From: Actinernus sp. WN-2022
Lineage: Eukaryota; Cnidaria; Anthozoa; Actiniaria; Actinernidae
Reading direction: 5' to 3'
DNA: 64,000 bases
NCBI GenBank assembly: GCA_030867875.1
Contig: JAOWCC010001751.1
Span: 20,854,026 to 20,918,025 of the forward strand
The notes under the pieces were generated by a model. The model saw nothing but the letters and a program-made list of their open reading frames with translations. It searched no databases and was not told the origin of the DNA. Each line of letters starts with the position of its first letter. Within the stretch, counting starts at the first letter, position 1. The translations under genes were made by a program, and so were the position numbers. This document shows, one piece after another, positions 45,383 through 56,551 of this stretch.

Positions 45383-46038
45383 CTTAAAGTGCCTATGAAG
45401 CTTATTATTTTTATTTTAGATATCAATTCTACGTCAAGTGAATAGTAGAATGGTACAATATATCTTGCTTTGAATGCTGTGCCGCTCAGTTAAGGAGGTT
45501 TTAATATCCAAAATGCTAACTACATGACGTCAGGGGAGGCATCAGTTATTATACATTTTTTTTGTTACAATTAAACAAAAAATTTAAATTATCAGTGTTA
45601 TACCCATGGTTGAAATAAAACGATGCCGGTTAGGCATTTGTTTTCCTATATCAGTAGAAACGCCCATTCACAACCACTAAGAAGTGATTGCAGATAGAGC
45701 GGTTTTCACTTGAGTGTCGAAAATGTTTTGGTTTTGCGTTTACTAAGCTCTCCTATTGGCTCAGAAAATCAATCAACCAATCCGATCCCAAAGTAAAACC
45801 AAACACACTTTGGTTTTGGTTTTACTGTGGTTTGCAATTGGCTCACAGGTAAGCCTTTTCCATGCTACTTGTGATTACTAGCTCCTGTGATTGGCTGGCT
45901 GTGTGTAATTTGCGTTTGGTTTTACAACACTCAAGTGAAAACTGCTCTACCTCCCCTGACGTCATGTAATTAGCATTTTGGATATTAAAACCTCCTTAAC
46001 TCAGCGGCACAGCATTCAAAGCAAAATATATTGTACCA
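45383..46038. mobile_element. TIR family D, copy 1, truncated by a LINE
   Basis: The left arm starts at about 45383 (TAAAGTGCCTATGAAGC) and contains TTGAATGCTGTGCCGCT and TTAAGGAGGTTTTAATATCC. Its inner 88 bp (45451-45538) pair with 45951-46038 at about 95% identity. The outer part of the right arm is missing: at 46038 the sequence changes to a LINE fragment. Both arms carry TGACGTCA. Another copy with both full arms lies at 48295-49862. A second inverted repeat is nested between the arms (45692-45951). Confidence 0.7.
45692..45951. mobile_element. Inner inverted-repeat insertion
   Basis: AGAGCGGTTTTCACTTGAGTGT is mirrored by CACTCAAGTGAAAACTGCTCT, and inward GGTTTTGCGTTT by TGCGTTTGGTTTT. 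The middle repeats TTTGGTTTTACT. It fills the loop of the family D element and is probably a nested MITE. Confidence 0.6.
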
Positions 46039-48026
46039 ATCAGTCGGGACAATACCCCAAGGAATGGTGTAAGGGACTCGTTGTTCCGCTACATAAGAAG
46101 GGAGACCAAAATAATGTTAACAATTATTATCTTGCATTAGCAAACTATTCACATCAAGTCTAAAAAAAGACTTTATAATTATTTAACATTGAAAGGAATT
46201 ATAAAAAAGAACAAGGCGGATTTAGGGAAAAGCATAGTACTGTGGATAATCTCTTTATTCTGAAAACAATAATTGATAAATATGTGAAAAGCAAGCCTAA
46301 AAAGAAAAGAAACTGATGCTATTTACCTGTTTTATCGACTTTTCGAAAGCCTTCGATTCGATACCGAGAGATAAATTATAAAAAAAAGTGGAGAATGCAG
46401 GAATTACTGGCCACTTCTTATCATTATTAAAGTCAATGTACTCCAATGACTCAGCCGCTGTAAAAGTTAACGGTCAAGTATCTGAAGAATTTCATTGCTT
46501 CTCTGGAGTTAAACAGGGATGCATTCTTTCACCAACGCTTTTTAACGTATTCCTACATGATTTACCAGAGAAAATTAATGAAGCAACTGACGCTGGGGAA
46601 CACGTCGAAATCATGGGACACAACATCAGCTGTTTGCTGTACGCTGATGATCTCGTTATTATGGCAAAAAGCAAAGTACAACTGCCAAATTATATCAATC
46701 AAATATAAATATTCTCTGTTGAAAATGAATTGGAAATTAACTTTGATAAAACCAAGATATTAGTGTTCAATAATACTGGCAAGGCTATGAATAATTACCA
46801 GTTTTCATACCGAACAAAAGAAATTGAAAATGTAACATCATATAAGTATCTTGGGATAATGCTGAGTGCCATTGCTAACTTTAACTTAGCTAAAATAGAA
46901 CTTAAAAAGGTAGCGCTTAAGGCATTATTTAAATTAAGAAAGAGTATGGGTGAAAACTTCAGAACCAACGTAAGACTAACTCTAAAGCTCTTTGACTCGC
47001 TTATTAAACCAATCCTGCTCTACGGTAGCGAGATTTGGGGAGCTGAGGCGACTAAGTCATTAGATAAAGACCCAATATAATTTGTACACAATAAATTCTG
47101 TAAACTCCTATTGGGAGTCAACAAAACCGCCACAAACACAGCCTGTAGAGCAGAATTGGGAAGGTTCCCACTAAAAGTAGAGGCAAATTAAGATCCTTTA
47201 AGTTCTGGTTCAACTGAGCTTCTCAGAGCAGAGGGAAATACGCTGTCACGTGATACATACTTAGACAGTATTAACTCGAATAACAAGACATATTGGTATA
47301 ACAAAACAAAATACAACATAGCCGAATTAGGACTTTCCGATTTGTGGATCATGCAGCCCGATGAACCTCATGAGCAAAAGTATTATATTTTAATGATAAA
47401 GCAGAGGCTGGAAGACATTGAATATCAAAACTGGTGGAGTGCAATTCATAATGATGACAGAAAAGATAAGGATCAAAGAAACAAGCTGCGAACATATCGC
47501 ACTTTTAAAATTAGCTACCTACTCGAACCTTATCTTTTGAATGTTCACAATATTGAACACAGAACTGCACTTACGCGCCTTAGAATAAGCAATCACTGCC
47601 TTGAAATCGAGAAAGGGAGGCATGGAAAGCCATATCGGAAAGTCGAGGACAGAATCTGTCCTAAATGTAAAAGGGAGACTGAGGATGAAAGACACTTTTT
47701 AACTAAATGTCCAACTTATGACTCTCTCAGATCCAATATAATTAGTATAATCAATGTTCAACGAAAGTACAATGAATCCACCGCTTGCACTCCAAAAGCA
47801 AGTTGCAAAATATGTACACGTGTTTTAAAGTTCGCAACGAATCATAGCGGTTGGTCCCTCAAATACTATTCCTACTTCCGGTAATTAGACTCTCCATTTT
47901 ATATTTTAGGTTGTTATTAGCGTACTTGTAGCCTATAGTTATATCCTTACAGATTCACTGTAAATATCCTACAAGACCAATGTACAAAATTGTATACGGT
48001 GCTAATAAATATGTCTATGTCTAGTC
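46039..48026 (+). mobile_element. 5'-truncated LINE, second type
   Basis: It runs from the broken family D arm to a 3' end GCTAATAAATATGTCTATGTCT, which resembles the 3' end of the first LINE (AGCTAATAAAAATATCTGTA). It carries reverse-transcriptase and C-terminal zinc-knuckle regions. The clade is not assigned: VKQGCILSPTLFN differs from the CR1-type PQGSVLGP motif of the other copy. Confidence 0.75.
46042..47884 (+). pseudogene. LINE reverse transcriptase, several frame breaks
   Basis: Pieces in order: PKEWCKGLVVPLHKKGD (from about 46060), GGFREKHSTVDNLF (46210 on), then a shift to CFIDFSKAFDSIPRD (46330 on). Next come VNGQVSEEF…GVKQGCILSPTLFNVFLHDL (46388-46708) with an intact catalytic LLYADDLVIMAK, NFDKTKILVFNN (46730-47080), and a C-terminal part (47342-47884) with the zinc-knuckle-like CPKCKRETEDERHFLTKC. 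At least five frame breaks or stops make it dead, although the YADD box survives. Confidence 0.85.
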
Positions 48027-48126
48027 CCAGAAGAGAGGTTGACAGAAGTCATCAATAAAAATGTCCCAGAATTCTTTAATTTGCTCCCCCCCAATCAATG
48101 AAAATGTCCCAGAATTAATAATTTTG

Positions 48127-48180
48127 CCCCCCTTCCCCCCCCCCCCCCCCCTACTCACCTGGACCTCCCTACTCACCTGG
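48127..48180 (+). repeat. Poly-C run and CTACTCACCTGG duplication
   Basis: About 17-20 C followed by two tandem copies of CCTACTCACCTGG-type sequence. It sits between the LINE end and the next TIR element. A phrase AAAATGTCCCAGAATT is duplicated just upstream (48059 and 48102). Confidence 0.8.
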
Positions 48181-48294
48181 CTGTGGAACTTTAATTTCCT
48201 GTTACTCAGTTCTATAGCTGTCAGATGTAGTAAATCCCGACCCGCGGTTTACTAGGGAGCGGACGGGACCGATACGCGTGTTTGTTTAACTTGT

Positions 48295-49862
48295 CGTTAA
48301 AGTGCCTTTAAACCCAACCTTTTTATCATAAATATCGATTCTACATCACTGAAGTGAATAGTTGAATAGTAAAATATTTCTTGATTTGAACGTTGTGTCT
48401 ACGGGTTATAAAAGTTTATACTTCGAACATAGTAATTATGTGACGTCATAGGAGGCCGGTTTAGGCCATGTTCATGATCACGCTATGCCGGCACGAAATC
48501 CATCCGGTATAGTGCGAACGGGCACGGAGCAAGTCAGCACAAAAACCTATCCGATACTGAAAGTATATCACTTTCAAGATCGGAGCGGCGCAATGTCACT
48601 CTGGCACAAAATTCGCGCCCAAACAGCGTTTCAAGTCATGGCCTTACTGACATTTCTTTCCCCTTGTGAATGAAACTATACTTCTAATTGATACAAACTA
48701 TTTGGTAACTACTGATATATTCCCTAAATATACCATGGATATGTATAAAAGGTCATTATCTTCCAGCGTGTTTTTGTATAATAAACAAGAGGCCCTGAGT
48801 GGCCTTAACTCGGGCCTTAACCTAGGCCGATCGAGGTGAATGCATGTAGGTCATGGGTTGTATATAGTATATTTGTGTCATACATGGTTTGTGATAATTG
48901 AAGGGCTGTGTGCAAAAGGGTGTAAGTGACTCTTGGTCATATTCTAAATTCTCCTTCAATTTCTTTGTTTTCTATGGGATAATTTAGAACGTGATCAAGA
49001 TTGAATCACTTATGCACTTTTTTCACTCAGCCTTTCAATTTATATATAATGGATGGACCTTTTGCAGGAATGAATCACATGGTTGTACTAGATGCAAACA
49101 AATCTTAATTCATATATTTAAAGGCACTTGTACGAGATCGGTAGTGTTATTAGCAAAACATGTTTGTAAATGCTATTTTTCACCTCCAATTGATTGTCAA
49201 TCTTTCCAAAACAGCGTTTTAAAAGATAACTTGCCATACAGCATCCATGGCAATGTCTTTCCGCTCAACTCATTTGTTAAAAAAAGTATTATACCAGCAC
49301 ATGATAGCCTGTATACGGCTGAAATTCAGGCTAAGCACATGACTGTTTCCTGCAAAACGGCCTATTACAACTGCTCCCAGTAATTATAAAAAATCAACTC
49401 TGTCTCTTAACTTAACTTGCTCTAAAGTATTATAATATTAATTGAGATGTGTGTTTTTGTATTTTAGAAAACAATTCTTGTTAGCAGGGTTTACTAACCA
49501 TACTTTTCAACATTTTTAGAAATCAATGCTTTTCAGTGTAGGATTCATGGACTGATAATAATTTATTATTTCCAACTTCACTGTCCAAGCACAGGTGCTA
49601 TCGTAACATACATGTACACGTAACTTTTAATTTTCTTTAGCTAATAGCTTATTTAAAATTAAATATCCCTTGTGAACATTTAGGGATGTGTCGTTCTAAA
49701 TGTGAAATAAAGTGAACCTCCTATGACACAATTAGCATATTGGAAATATAAACCTTTATAACTCATAAACGCAACACTCCAAAACCAAGGAATATTTACT
49801 TGATGTAGAATCGATTTTAAATTATTGGTTAAAAATGGCTTTATATAGGCACTTTAAAACCG
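48295..49862. mobile_element. TIR family D, copy 2, full-length
   Basis: Left arm 48295-48455 and right arm 49710-49862 are inverted, about 150 bp long and roughly 70-75% identical. Both contain AAGTGCCT(T/A)TA, ATCGATTCTACATCA, GGTTATAAA-like and CATAGGAGG pieces. The arms match the left arm of 45383-46038. The 1.25-kb interior includes a 130-codon open frame (48991-49383) with many cysteines that I cannot assign; it begins with GTG and may be chance. Confidence 0.6.
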
Positions 49863-50078
49863 TGCCGGCTGTATAGATCTAGTTTATATCATTTTCTTCA
49901 AATCCGTTTGTGATAATGTTGAAGAGAAAGCGCACGGTAAAAAAAAAAAAAAAACAGGAAGGGTGATCAGATTGAAATCTGAATTAAGGCCCCAACTGAA
50001 CCCTCGCAGGAGCAATCGCTCGGTCAAATTACCATATACCATGATTGATTAAAAAATATAAAAATGCATGGTGCAAAA

Positions 50079-50151
50079 CACCCCCGACGGGACTCGAACC
50101 CGCAACCTTCGGCTTAGGAGGCCGACGTCATATCCATTAGACTACGGAGGC
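50079..50151 (-). tRNA. tRNA-Arg(CCT)
   Basis: A 73-nt cloverleaf on the minus strand: GCCTCCGTAGTCTAATGG (acceptor and A box), anticodon stem TCGGC / GCCGA with loop CTCCTAA (anticodon CCT), B box GGTTCGAGTCC, and acceptor 3' strand CGGGGGT with G discriminator. No intron. Confidence 0.93.
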
Positions 50152-51938
50152 ATCTATGCTTGACAAATAACAAAAAATACCGTTTTGTTATACGATCGAT
50201 ACCACCATATTGTTATTCTAATGTGGCGCATAATATAAACAAAATCGTCATGGTGGCCAACAGGGCATAAAATGTTAATGACCCTTTTCCTACTATACTG
50301 ATGAAGTGAGACGGCTCAAGGGAACTTGTCGTTGTTGTTGCTAGGTAACTGCATAAAAGGCTTGTTAGTAATACGCTTGAGTCAGTTTCCAGTGGAGCAA
50401 AATAGTTTACTGAATGCCAGACTTAAACGGATCTTTTATAGGCCCGATTCAAATGTGGAACTTTTAATAATAATAATAATAATGGTTTAATAACAGTGTA
50501 TCCATAAAGTGGCTCTTCGCCTGTTTACTAAAAACATAACTAACTCAAGGTTTAAACTTGCTAACTAATAAGATGCACGATGACAAATAGTATTAAATAA
50601 GATTATAATAATATATATTATGTAAAAATTGAAACCTAATTATTCATTTTACTCTTAAGAAGGTATTTATATATGCAAAAAAATCATGTTCATTCGTTTG
50701 GGTGCTCCTCCACTGGACAGGCTCTGTTTTTTAGGTACACTTTAGTCATCAAAATTTGTACATTCCCTTGCATGAGACGGTAGACTGTTGAAAAGTTTTG
50801 AAGCAGAGTCCTGAAATGTTCCTTGTACTATGGGTACTGTAAGTCTGGTAGCAGTGCTAGAGCGGAGATTACGAGTGTTTTAACAATTCTGATTGGGAGA
50901 TACGATGGCCACTGTGGGCTGTACATAGCCCGTAAATACTAATTTAAGAAGATGCCAGTCCCTTATTTCCTTAACGGGTAACCACCCCAATTTCACTTAT
51001 TTCTCTGACATATTTACAAGTAACGAAACTGGCTCAGTGCAGCGAATTGAACGCGTCGTAGGCGCTTTACAAGATATATAGGAAGAGGATAAAATACAGT
51101 GTCGCAGTAATCTAACTTAGGAAGTACTACGGTTTCAACAAGATGTTTGCGCAACTTAAAGTCAGTAAAGTTCTTTAATTTACGCAGCATGCACAGGACC
51201 CATGCATAGCTGAAGATGCGCTGAACCTACATCAAAAGAAGCCGCCTAATTATCTTGGGTTTCAATTGCGTTTGGCGCTAGCCTGAATTTCAGCCGTCTC
51301 AATTCAGGCTAGTTTGGCGCATGAAAAGTTCGACGTTTGAATCGGGCCTTAGAGCCTGGTTACACGGAGGTTACTAGATTCAAATCTATCCCGGGTGTAC
51401 AAGCAAGATTATTACATGTGGCTGGATTACCCTACTTCTCGGATCAACTCAACGCGATGCGGTTGACAAGCATAATAAACAAAATGGCGAACAGGAGTAG
51501 AATTTTGGTACCTTACGGTGACTCGACGTTGATTCTTCTTTCTGTGGTATCCGTTATTTCTGCTATCTAGTGTCATAGAATGCTGTTGTGTTATAGTACT
51601 AATTGCTACACAACGCCAGCAACTTGCAATATGAAATGCGGCTCTAGAATAGAGTTGTTCTACGTTAACCCTGGCGACTGGCCGTGTACAAGGGAAAAAC
51701 ATAACTGGCCCTGGGTAACCGGGCAGCCGAATTAAGTTGTCCCGCCTGCATTGCTTGTAAACACATCGCAAAAAAAGGAAATGTGCGGTCAGCGTTAGGG
51801 TAACCATTGTGCTAGGTTAACCACAGCTCCTCGTAAACAGGACCTAGACTAATTTACACTTGCTCGTGATTGGTCAATTCTGACTGGAGCATTTGCGGCA
51901 CGGCACACCTTATTTTTGTTGCCGGTGTAAATGGAAAT
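50152..51938. other. Intergenic, no gene supported
   Basis: Short open frames at 51337-51807 overlap on opposite strands and show no domain. A short AATAAT run lies at 50468-50485. A short inverted phrase GCCTGAATTTCAGCC / CAATTCAGGCTAG is at 51281-51312. Confidence 0.45.
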
Positions 51939-52308
51939 GTTCTAGGTCACACCGCGGCAAAACGGTATGCTCCGCTGGCCAAAAGAACGAAGGCTCTGCT
52001 ATCAAATACAAATTACCGAGGGTTTCAACTTTTTTAGTAAATAATTTTATAACTTAGTAAACTCACAGTGAATTACAAATTACGAAAACTTCAACCTGTT
52101 AAAGTCTTAGAATTAGCTTTTAAGTAGTTTTCTTATTTTTTGACAAAACAGTTCACAAATGGATGCTTTTAAGCAGAAATTTTAAAATCACGGGTATGTG
52201 CCTGTTGTTTCATTTCAGTTTTCGCGGGAAACTGGGGGGCGGCCGCGCGCCGACAAGAAATAGCAAATACGCATGCGCGTAACGTTTTGCCGCGGTGTGG
52301 TTCTAGGT
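51939..52308. mobile_element. MITE with perfect 17-bp TIRs and 9-bp TSD (Mutator-like)
   Basis: The termini CACACCGCGGCAAAACG (51948-51964) and its exact reverse complement (52283-52299) are flanked on both sides by the identical 9-mer GTTCTAGGT (51939-51947 and 52300-52308). Nine-base target duplications are characteristic of Mutator-like (MULE) elements. The body is 352 bp and non-coding, with a GC-rich right half (GGGGGGCGGCCGCGCGC at 52234). An isolated end of the same family lies at 38296. Confidence 0.85.
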
Positions 52309-53493
52309 ACGTGTGTCCGAAAATCTAGGAGTTTTGAGACCCTGTGAAAAGGTAGTCTTGGGTTAGGAGTGCCGTGCCCAAAAAACCGCAGGAAAAACAA
52401 ATTTCGAAACATTTTTTTGAGAGCATGTGAGAGTATATAATTTAGCTTATAATGGTTGAAATAGTTTTTCTGAGTTCTGACGGGTGTAATACACCTCTTA
52501 CATGTAATAACTGGTAGTAGTGAAGTGTTTAAGTGATTTTCTTGAACTCGCCGCGCGCTTTGGAGTTTTAAATGTTAGTCTCCTGTAGTCCTGTTGCGGA
52601 CGAGCTGGAAGGAGAACTCAATGGACTGGGCTCGTGCTGGGCTCGACCCTTGAGTAAGAGTATTTTTCGTACCCCAAGAGGAAATGTAATCTGCGTTGGG
52701 CAGCGCATAATTTGATGCCCGTGATTTTTTTTCGCACTAATCAGCAACTAATAGCAACACGTGCATTTTACTGGTTTCATGTGACCTCATCGAAATATTG
52801 TGACTTGAGCTTGGTCAGGCTTGAAGAAAGAGCAATCAGATACTTCGAAAATACCAGCTATATTTGTTTTGTAAAAGCCCATAAGATGTATGAATTCGTT
52901 GAATACAACAAACAAAGGTGCACTAGAAACACGTGAACTAAATCCAATATCGTTAAAGTTTCCAGGCCAAATTTTCTAAGTGTTTTATCCCGTATCTTTT
53001 GCTGGGGGAACTGATTGCAAATGAACGCCTACCAGTGACTAGCTAGCGTAATAAGACTGAGTAATTTCCCGGCTAGACAAAAACTACATCAGGCAGTCCT
53101 GGCAAAGTCGGATTATTGGATTATTGTTCGCAAGTCAACTATAGGAAGTCACGAAATCGCCAGATTAAACAGCAGCCTTGGATTGTTTCGTCAAATGACT
53201 GATTTCATGGATGACCAATTGACCGTTAAACAGGTATATGAACTGGTAAAGTTTCAATGGATTTTACTTAAAACCATTCTTAACTTACAGCCTATTGTTC
53301 GCTCGATCGCTGGACACGTTTATCAAGTCTCTTCCATTCAAGAATGTTCAGTCTACGAATGACCAACCTGAGGGTTGGATCAGCAAGTGTGTGGACTCTG
53401 AAGAATATTTAAACAGGAATTTCGCATATTTTGGTCTAAACGTAACGAGGAGTTTCTCGGGTCTAAAAGAGGAAGTCAAGAGTTCAAATAAAC

Positions 53494-54891
53494 ATGGCGG
53501 AGACGAGAACTGAAAACAAAACAAAGTACATGGTGCTTGAAGATTCAACAAACATCCCCACTCATACATGTGGTACAATTACGAGAAGAATGGACAGTGA
53601 AAACAACGAAAGGGAAACCTGCTCTGAAATCGAACGAAGCGCCGAACCAGAGAACGACCAACTAACATCAACCTGCGAGGCATTCTGGAATATTTGTAAC
53701 ACGATTCAGGGATTGCCAATACTAGCTATTCCATACGCAGTAAGGAACGGAGGATACGTAGCACTATTGACCTTAATCATTGTAGCCTTGACATCGAACT
53801 ACACAGCACAAACAATAGTTTGCTGTCTCTATGAAAAGTCGCATACAAAGGAACTTAAGCGAAAGAGAATTAGGAAATCTTATGTGGAGGTCGGAAAAGC
53901 GTTCAGTCCTAAATATGGGGGCCACTTAGTGCTTGTATCAGAAATACTACAATTGCTCTTTCTCGCTGCAGTCTATCCTCGCATGGTTGGGCGCATGCTA
54001 GCGCACTCCTTCCCTAAAGCCGAGATTCCATGTTGGTTGTGGACAATAATGGGAGGGGTAGCCTTCGCGCCGAATATCTTCCTCAAGAACCTCTCTCAAG
54101 TTGCGTGGACTAGTATAATCACAGTCATCTCAGCAAAAGTAATCTTCGTCACAGTCTTTACGTACAGCGTCATGCAATACCGCAAATGGGAGCTGGCGTC
54201 GTTGGAGAATTTTGATGTCAACACCTTCCCGGCAGCATTAGGCATTCTGATCGCTAGTTACCTCTCGCAGCCTTTTGTCCCGGTAATCGAAGGGAGCATG
54301 CGCAGAAAGGAGAAATTCAAGCTTACGATGAACGTCGCGTACTCTTCGATGACTTCGTTGAATATTGTTATTGGCGTTGTGGCTTACATCTCTTTTCAAC
54401 CGAACACGGCCGAAGTCATTACCAACAATTTACCACAGGGCTCCTTCAGAGGGGCTGTCAACATAATGGCGTCCTTGTTAGCTTTTACTTCGTACACCCT
54501 TCCAATGTTCACAATATTTGACATCGTGCAAAACGCACATCTTCCGTTTCTAAGAGAAAACTTCGGCGCAAAGATCGGAAGTCCCGATGTCTTAGGCTTT
54601 CGGTTGATACTGATCTCCATAAGTGTTCTTCTTGCCGCTTTGGTCCCTCGATTCACTTTCTTACTTGCTTTCGTAGGGAGTATTACGGGAATAAGTTTAG
54701 AGTTCATATTTCCGCCCCTGTTTCACGTGAAAATTTATTTCGATTATTTGTCCTGGTGGGAAATTGTCATCGACATTGCTGTTATTTGCTTAGGGACATT
54801 CTTTCTGTTCACCGGCACGTATTTCTCTGGGCAATCTCTATTCTACAAAGTTTATAGCATTCCGAAAACTAAAGGGGATCCGTGTTTTTGA
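53494..54891 (+). CDS. VIAAT-like vesicular amino-acid transporter (SLC32 family)
   Basis: 465 residues, single open exon. Matches to vesicular GABA/glycine transporters run the whole length: AFWNICNTIQGLPILAIPYA (63-82), SYVEVG (129-134), FLKNLSQV (196-203), SQPFVPVIEGSM (258-269), EVITNNLP (307-314) and the FIFPPLFHVK region (404-413). Residues 1-59 form a hydrophilic cytoplasmic N-terminus. About 11 membrane segments follow at roughly 65-82, 86-109, 143-164, 181-197, 205-226, 245-262, 284-301, 319-345, 368-387, 388-410 and 421-443. The family loads amino acids into synaptic vesicles using the proton gradient; this protein's substrate is not deducible and it may be a divergent paralogue. 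Start: ATG in good context (AACATGG). A possible tiny 5'-UTR intron (GT at 53234, AG at 53290) is doubtful. AATAAA lies at 55577. Confidence 0.92.
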   Translation: MAETRTENKTKYMVLEDSTNIPTHTCGTITRRMDSENNERETCSEIERSAEPENDQLTSTCEAFWNICNTIQGLPILAIPYAVRNGGYVALLTLIIVALTSNYTAQTIVCCLYEKSHTKELKRKRIRKSYVEVGKAFSPKYGGHLVLVSEILQLLFLAAVYPRMVGRMLAHSFPKAEIPCWLWTIMGGVAFAPNIFLKNLSQVAWTSIITVISAKVIFVTVFTYSVMQYRKWELASLENFDVNTFPAALGILIASYLSQPFVPVIEGSMRRKEKFKLTMNVAYSSMTSLNIVIGVVAYISFQPNTAEVITNNLPQGSFRGAVNIMASLLAFTSYTLPMFTIFDIVQNAHLPFLRENFGAKIGSPDVLGFRLILISISVLLAALVPRFTFLLAFVGSITGISLEFIFPPLFHVKIYFDYLSWWEIVIDIAVICLGTFFLFTGTYFSGQSLFYKVYSIPKTKGDPCF

Positions 54892-55576
54892 ACACAGTAA
54901 TATAATGCCTTTTGCGTTGAAAACTGGATGAACCATCCGCCAAATCTATAACGACTTCACCCGGTAAATTTTATAAGCTGCTCAGCCAAAACTGAATGAA
55001 TGCGCTTTTAGCCATGTTAGAGGAGATTGTTACTGGTTATTCCAGTTATTATCAACACTCTTGTGATACGTGTAAGTTTGTGAAGCTGATTATATAAATA
55101 GAATGCTGTCAGGACTTTTCTGAGGAGCGAAATAGCGAATTCCGCCATCACGGACGACAAAGACTGAACCGCCTATAATTCTATTACTAGCAGTTTAGAT
55201 AGGTCACAATCTAGAAATCTATTTAGGCTATGCTTCATTAATTCTGACCAAAATAACAACGTTAAAGCAAAATATTGATATATATATAGTTATATTTTCA
55301 CATAACTAGTCCGTTTGATCACTATGGTGACCGTACAAGCGACGCTCAAGTGTTTGCCTCGGGAAGAATATCGATGGTCATGTCTGCGGATTGTTATCTG
55401 ATTATTGATGACTTTCAATAGCAAAGAAACTGGTTTATGAATAGAAAATTGCATGTTATATAAAATGTCCTTTTCTATAAAGTATATCTTTGTTCAAATA
55501 AGTCGTAATTTGGGACAGAATGTATTCGAGATTTTTTTGCTGAAAGGAAAAGTGATTTAATGTGTATTTGGCGGTT

Positions 55577-55582
55577 AATAAA
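55577..55582 (+). terminator. Poly(A) signal, probably of the VIAAT-like gene
   Basis: AATAAA lies 686 bp after the stop and is followed by TTGAAATTAATTGTACAAG, giving a plausible 3' UTR of about 0.7 kb. Confidence 0.45.
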
Positions 55583-56287
55583 GATTCTTGAAATTAATTG
55601 TACAAGTTCTTTATGCCTGATATTGATACCGCGTGACATTGACCGGCTTACTCGGGAATCGTGTTCTCATCTGAATTTAATGAAGCACGGCCCATGGCAA
55701 AACGTAGCGTTAAACCGGTAATATATTATAGATGTGCACATAAATATACACTAAATATATAAGGTTACCATAAGCTTTGGTAAAATACGCTGAACGTCCG
55801 TATAAACTCTTACAAAAACGATAATTTATATATTATACGATAGAACGGATTTTCACCATCCCAACTAGAAATGCAAAGCATTGGATTCCATTTTCAAGTA
55901 ATTCAGTAAGTTATGATATCGAACACATAGCCAAAACAGTGACAGTAAATCTTAATTCAAAACTTCGCGGGAACATTTTCAAGGTCAAGAAATATCCGTT
56001 CTTAAAGGCGCAACGAGTTGCTAATTCTCTCCAGTTTTAGCTGAATATTGTTAACAAGTGACACAAATTTAATTAACAACTTATAACTCCCACTCCTCCG
56101 GTATCAGTTTACCACAAATCTCCCCGGGGTTCCCAATTAGCTGGCAATTAAGTAAGTCTTACAGGTGCTGAATTCATGGTTTTTACCGAGAGAAATGGAC
56201 CCAAACGATTTGTCACTTTATACTTGGACTCCCTTGAACTCGACGTGTTTCAATTTTAATCAACTGCCCTTGCCTAAATCGATTATC

Positions 56288-56551
56288 TTATACACCTATT
56301 TCAAAAAAGGTTGTCACAGACGAGCGACAAGCGACAAAGGATTGTCATTATAACTGGCGGCAGTTATGCGGAATGGAATACGGTGCAATTCGAAAATCCA
56401 TTCGAAGGATCATTAATATTCTTCTTAAAGCCTTTGACTCCAAAAACAAACGAATTCACCAGACTTTTAGCAACACCCATAAACCATTTCGGTCTGGGTA
56501 TGTCGCGCTCGTCGCTTGTCGTTTACAACATTATTTGAAACAGGTGTATAA
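56288..56551. mobile_element. MITE with TTATACACCTATTTCAAA ends
   Basis: The left end TTATACACCTATTTCAAA … GGTTGT and right end ACAACATTATTTGAAACAGG … TGTATAA are inverted, followed inside by GACGAGCGACAAGCGACA / CGCTCGTCGCTTGTCG. It is about 264 bp. The open frames within it are in overlapping registers and are not annotated. Confidence 0.75.

Noticed and set aside
53234..53290. 57-bp 5'-UTR intron upstream of the VIAAT-like gene
   Set aside because: It has GT and AG borders, but it is shorter than typical metazoan introns and lacks independent support.
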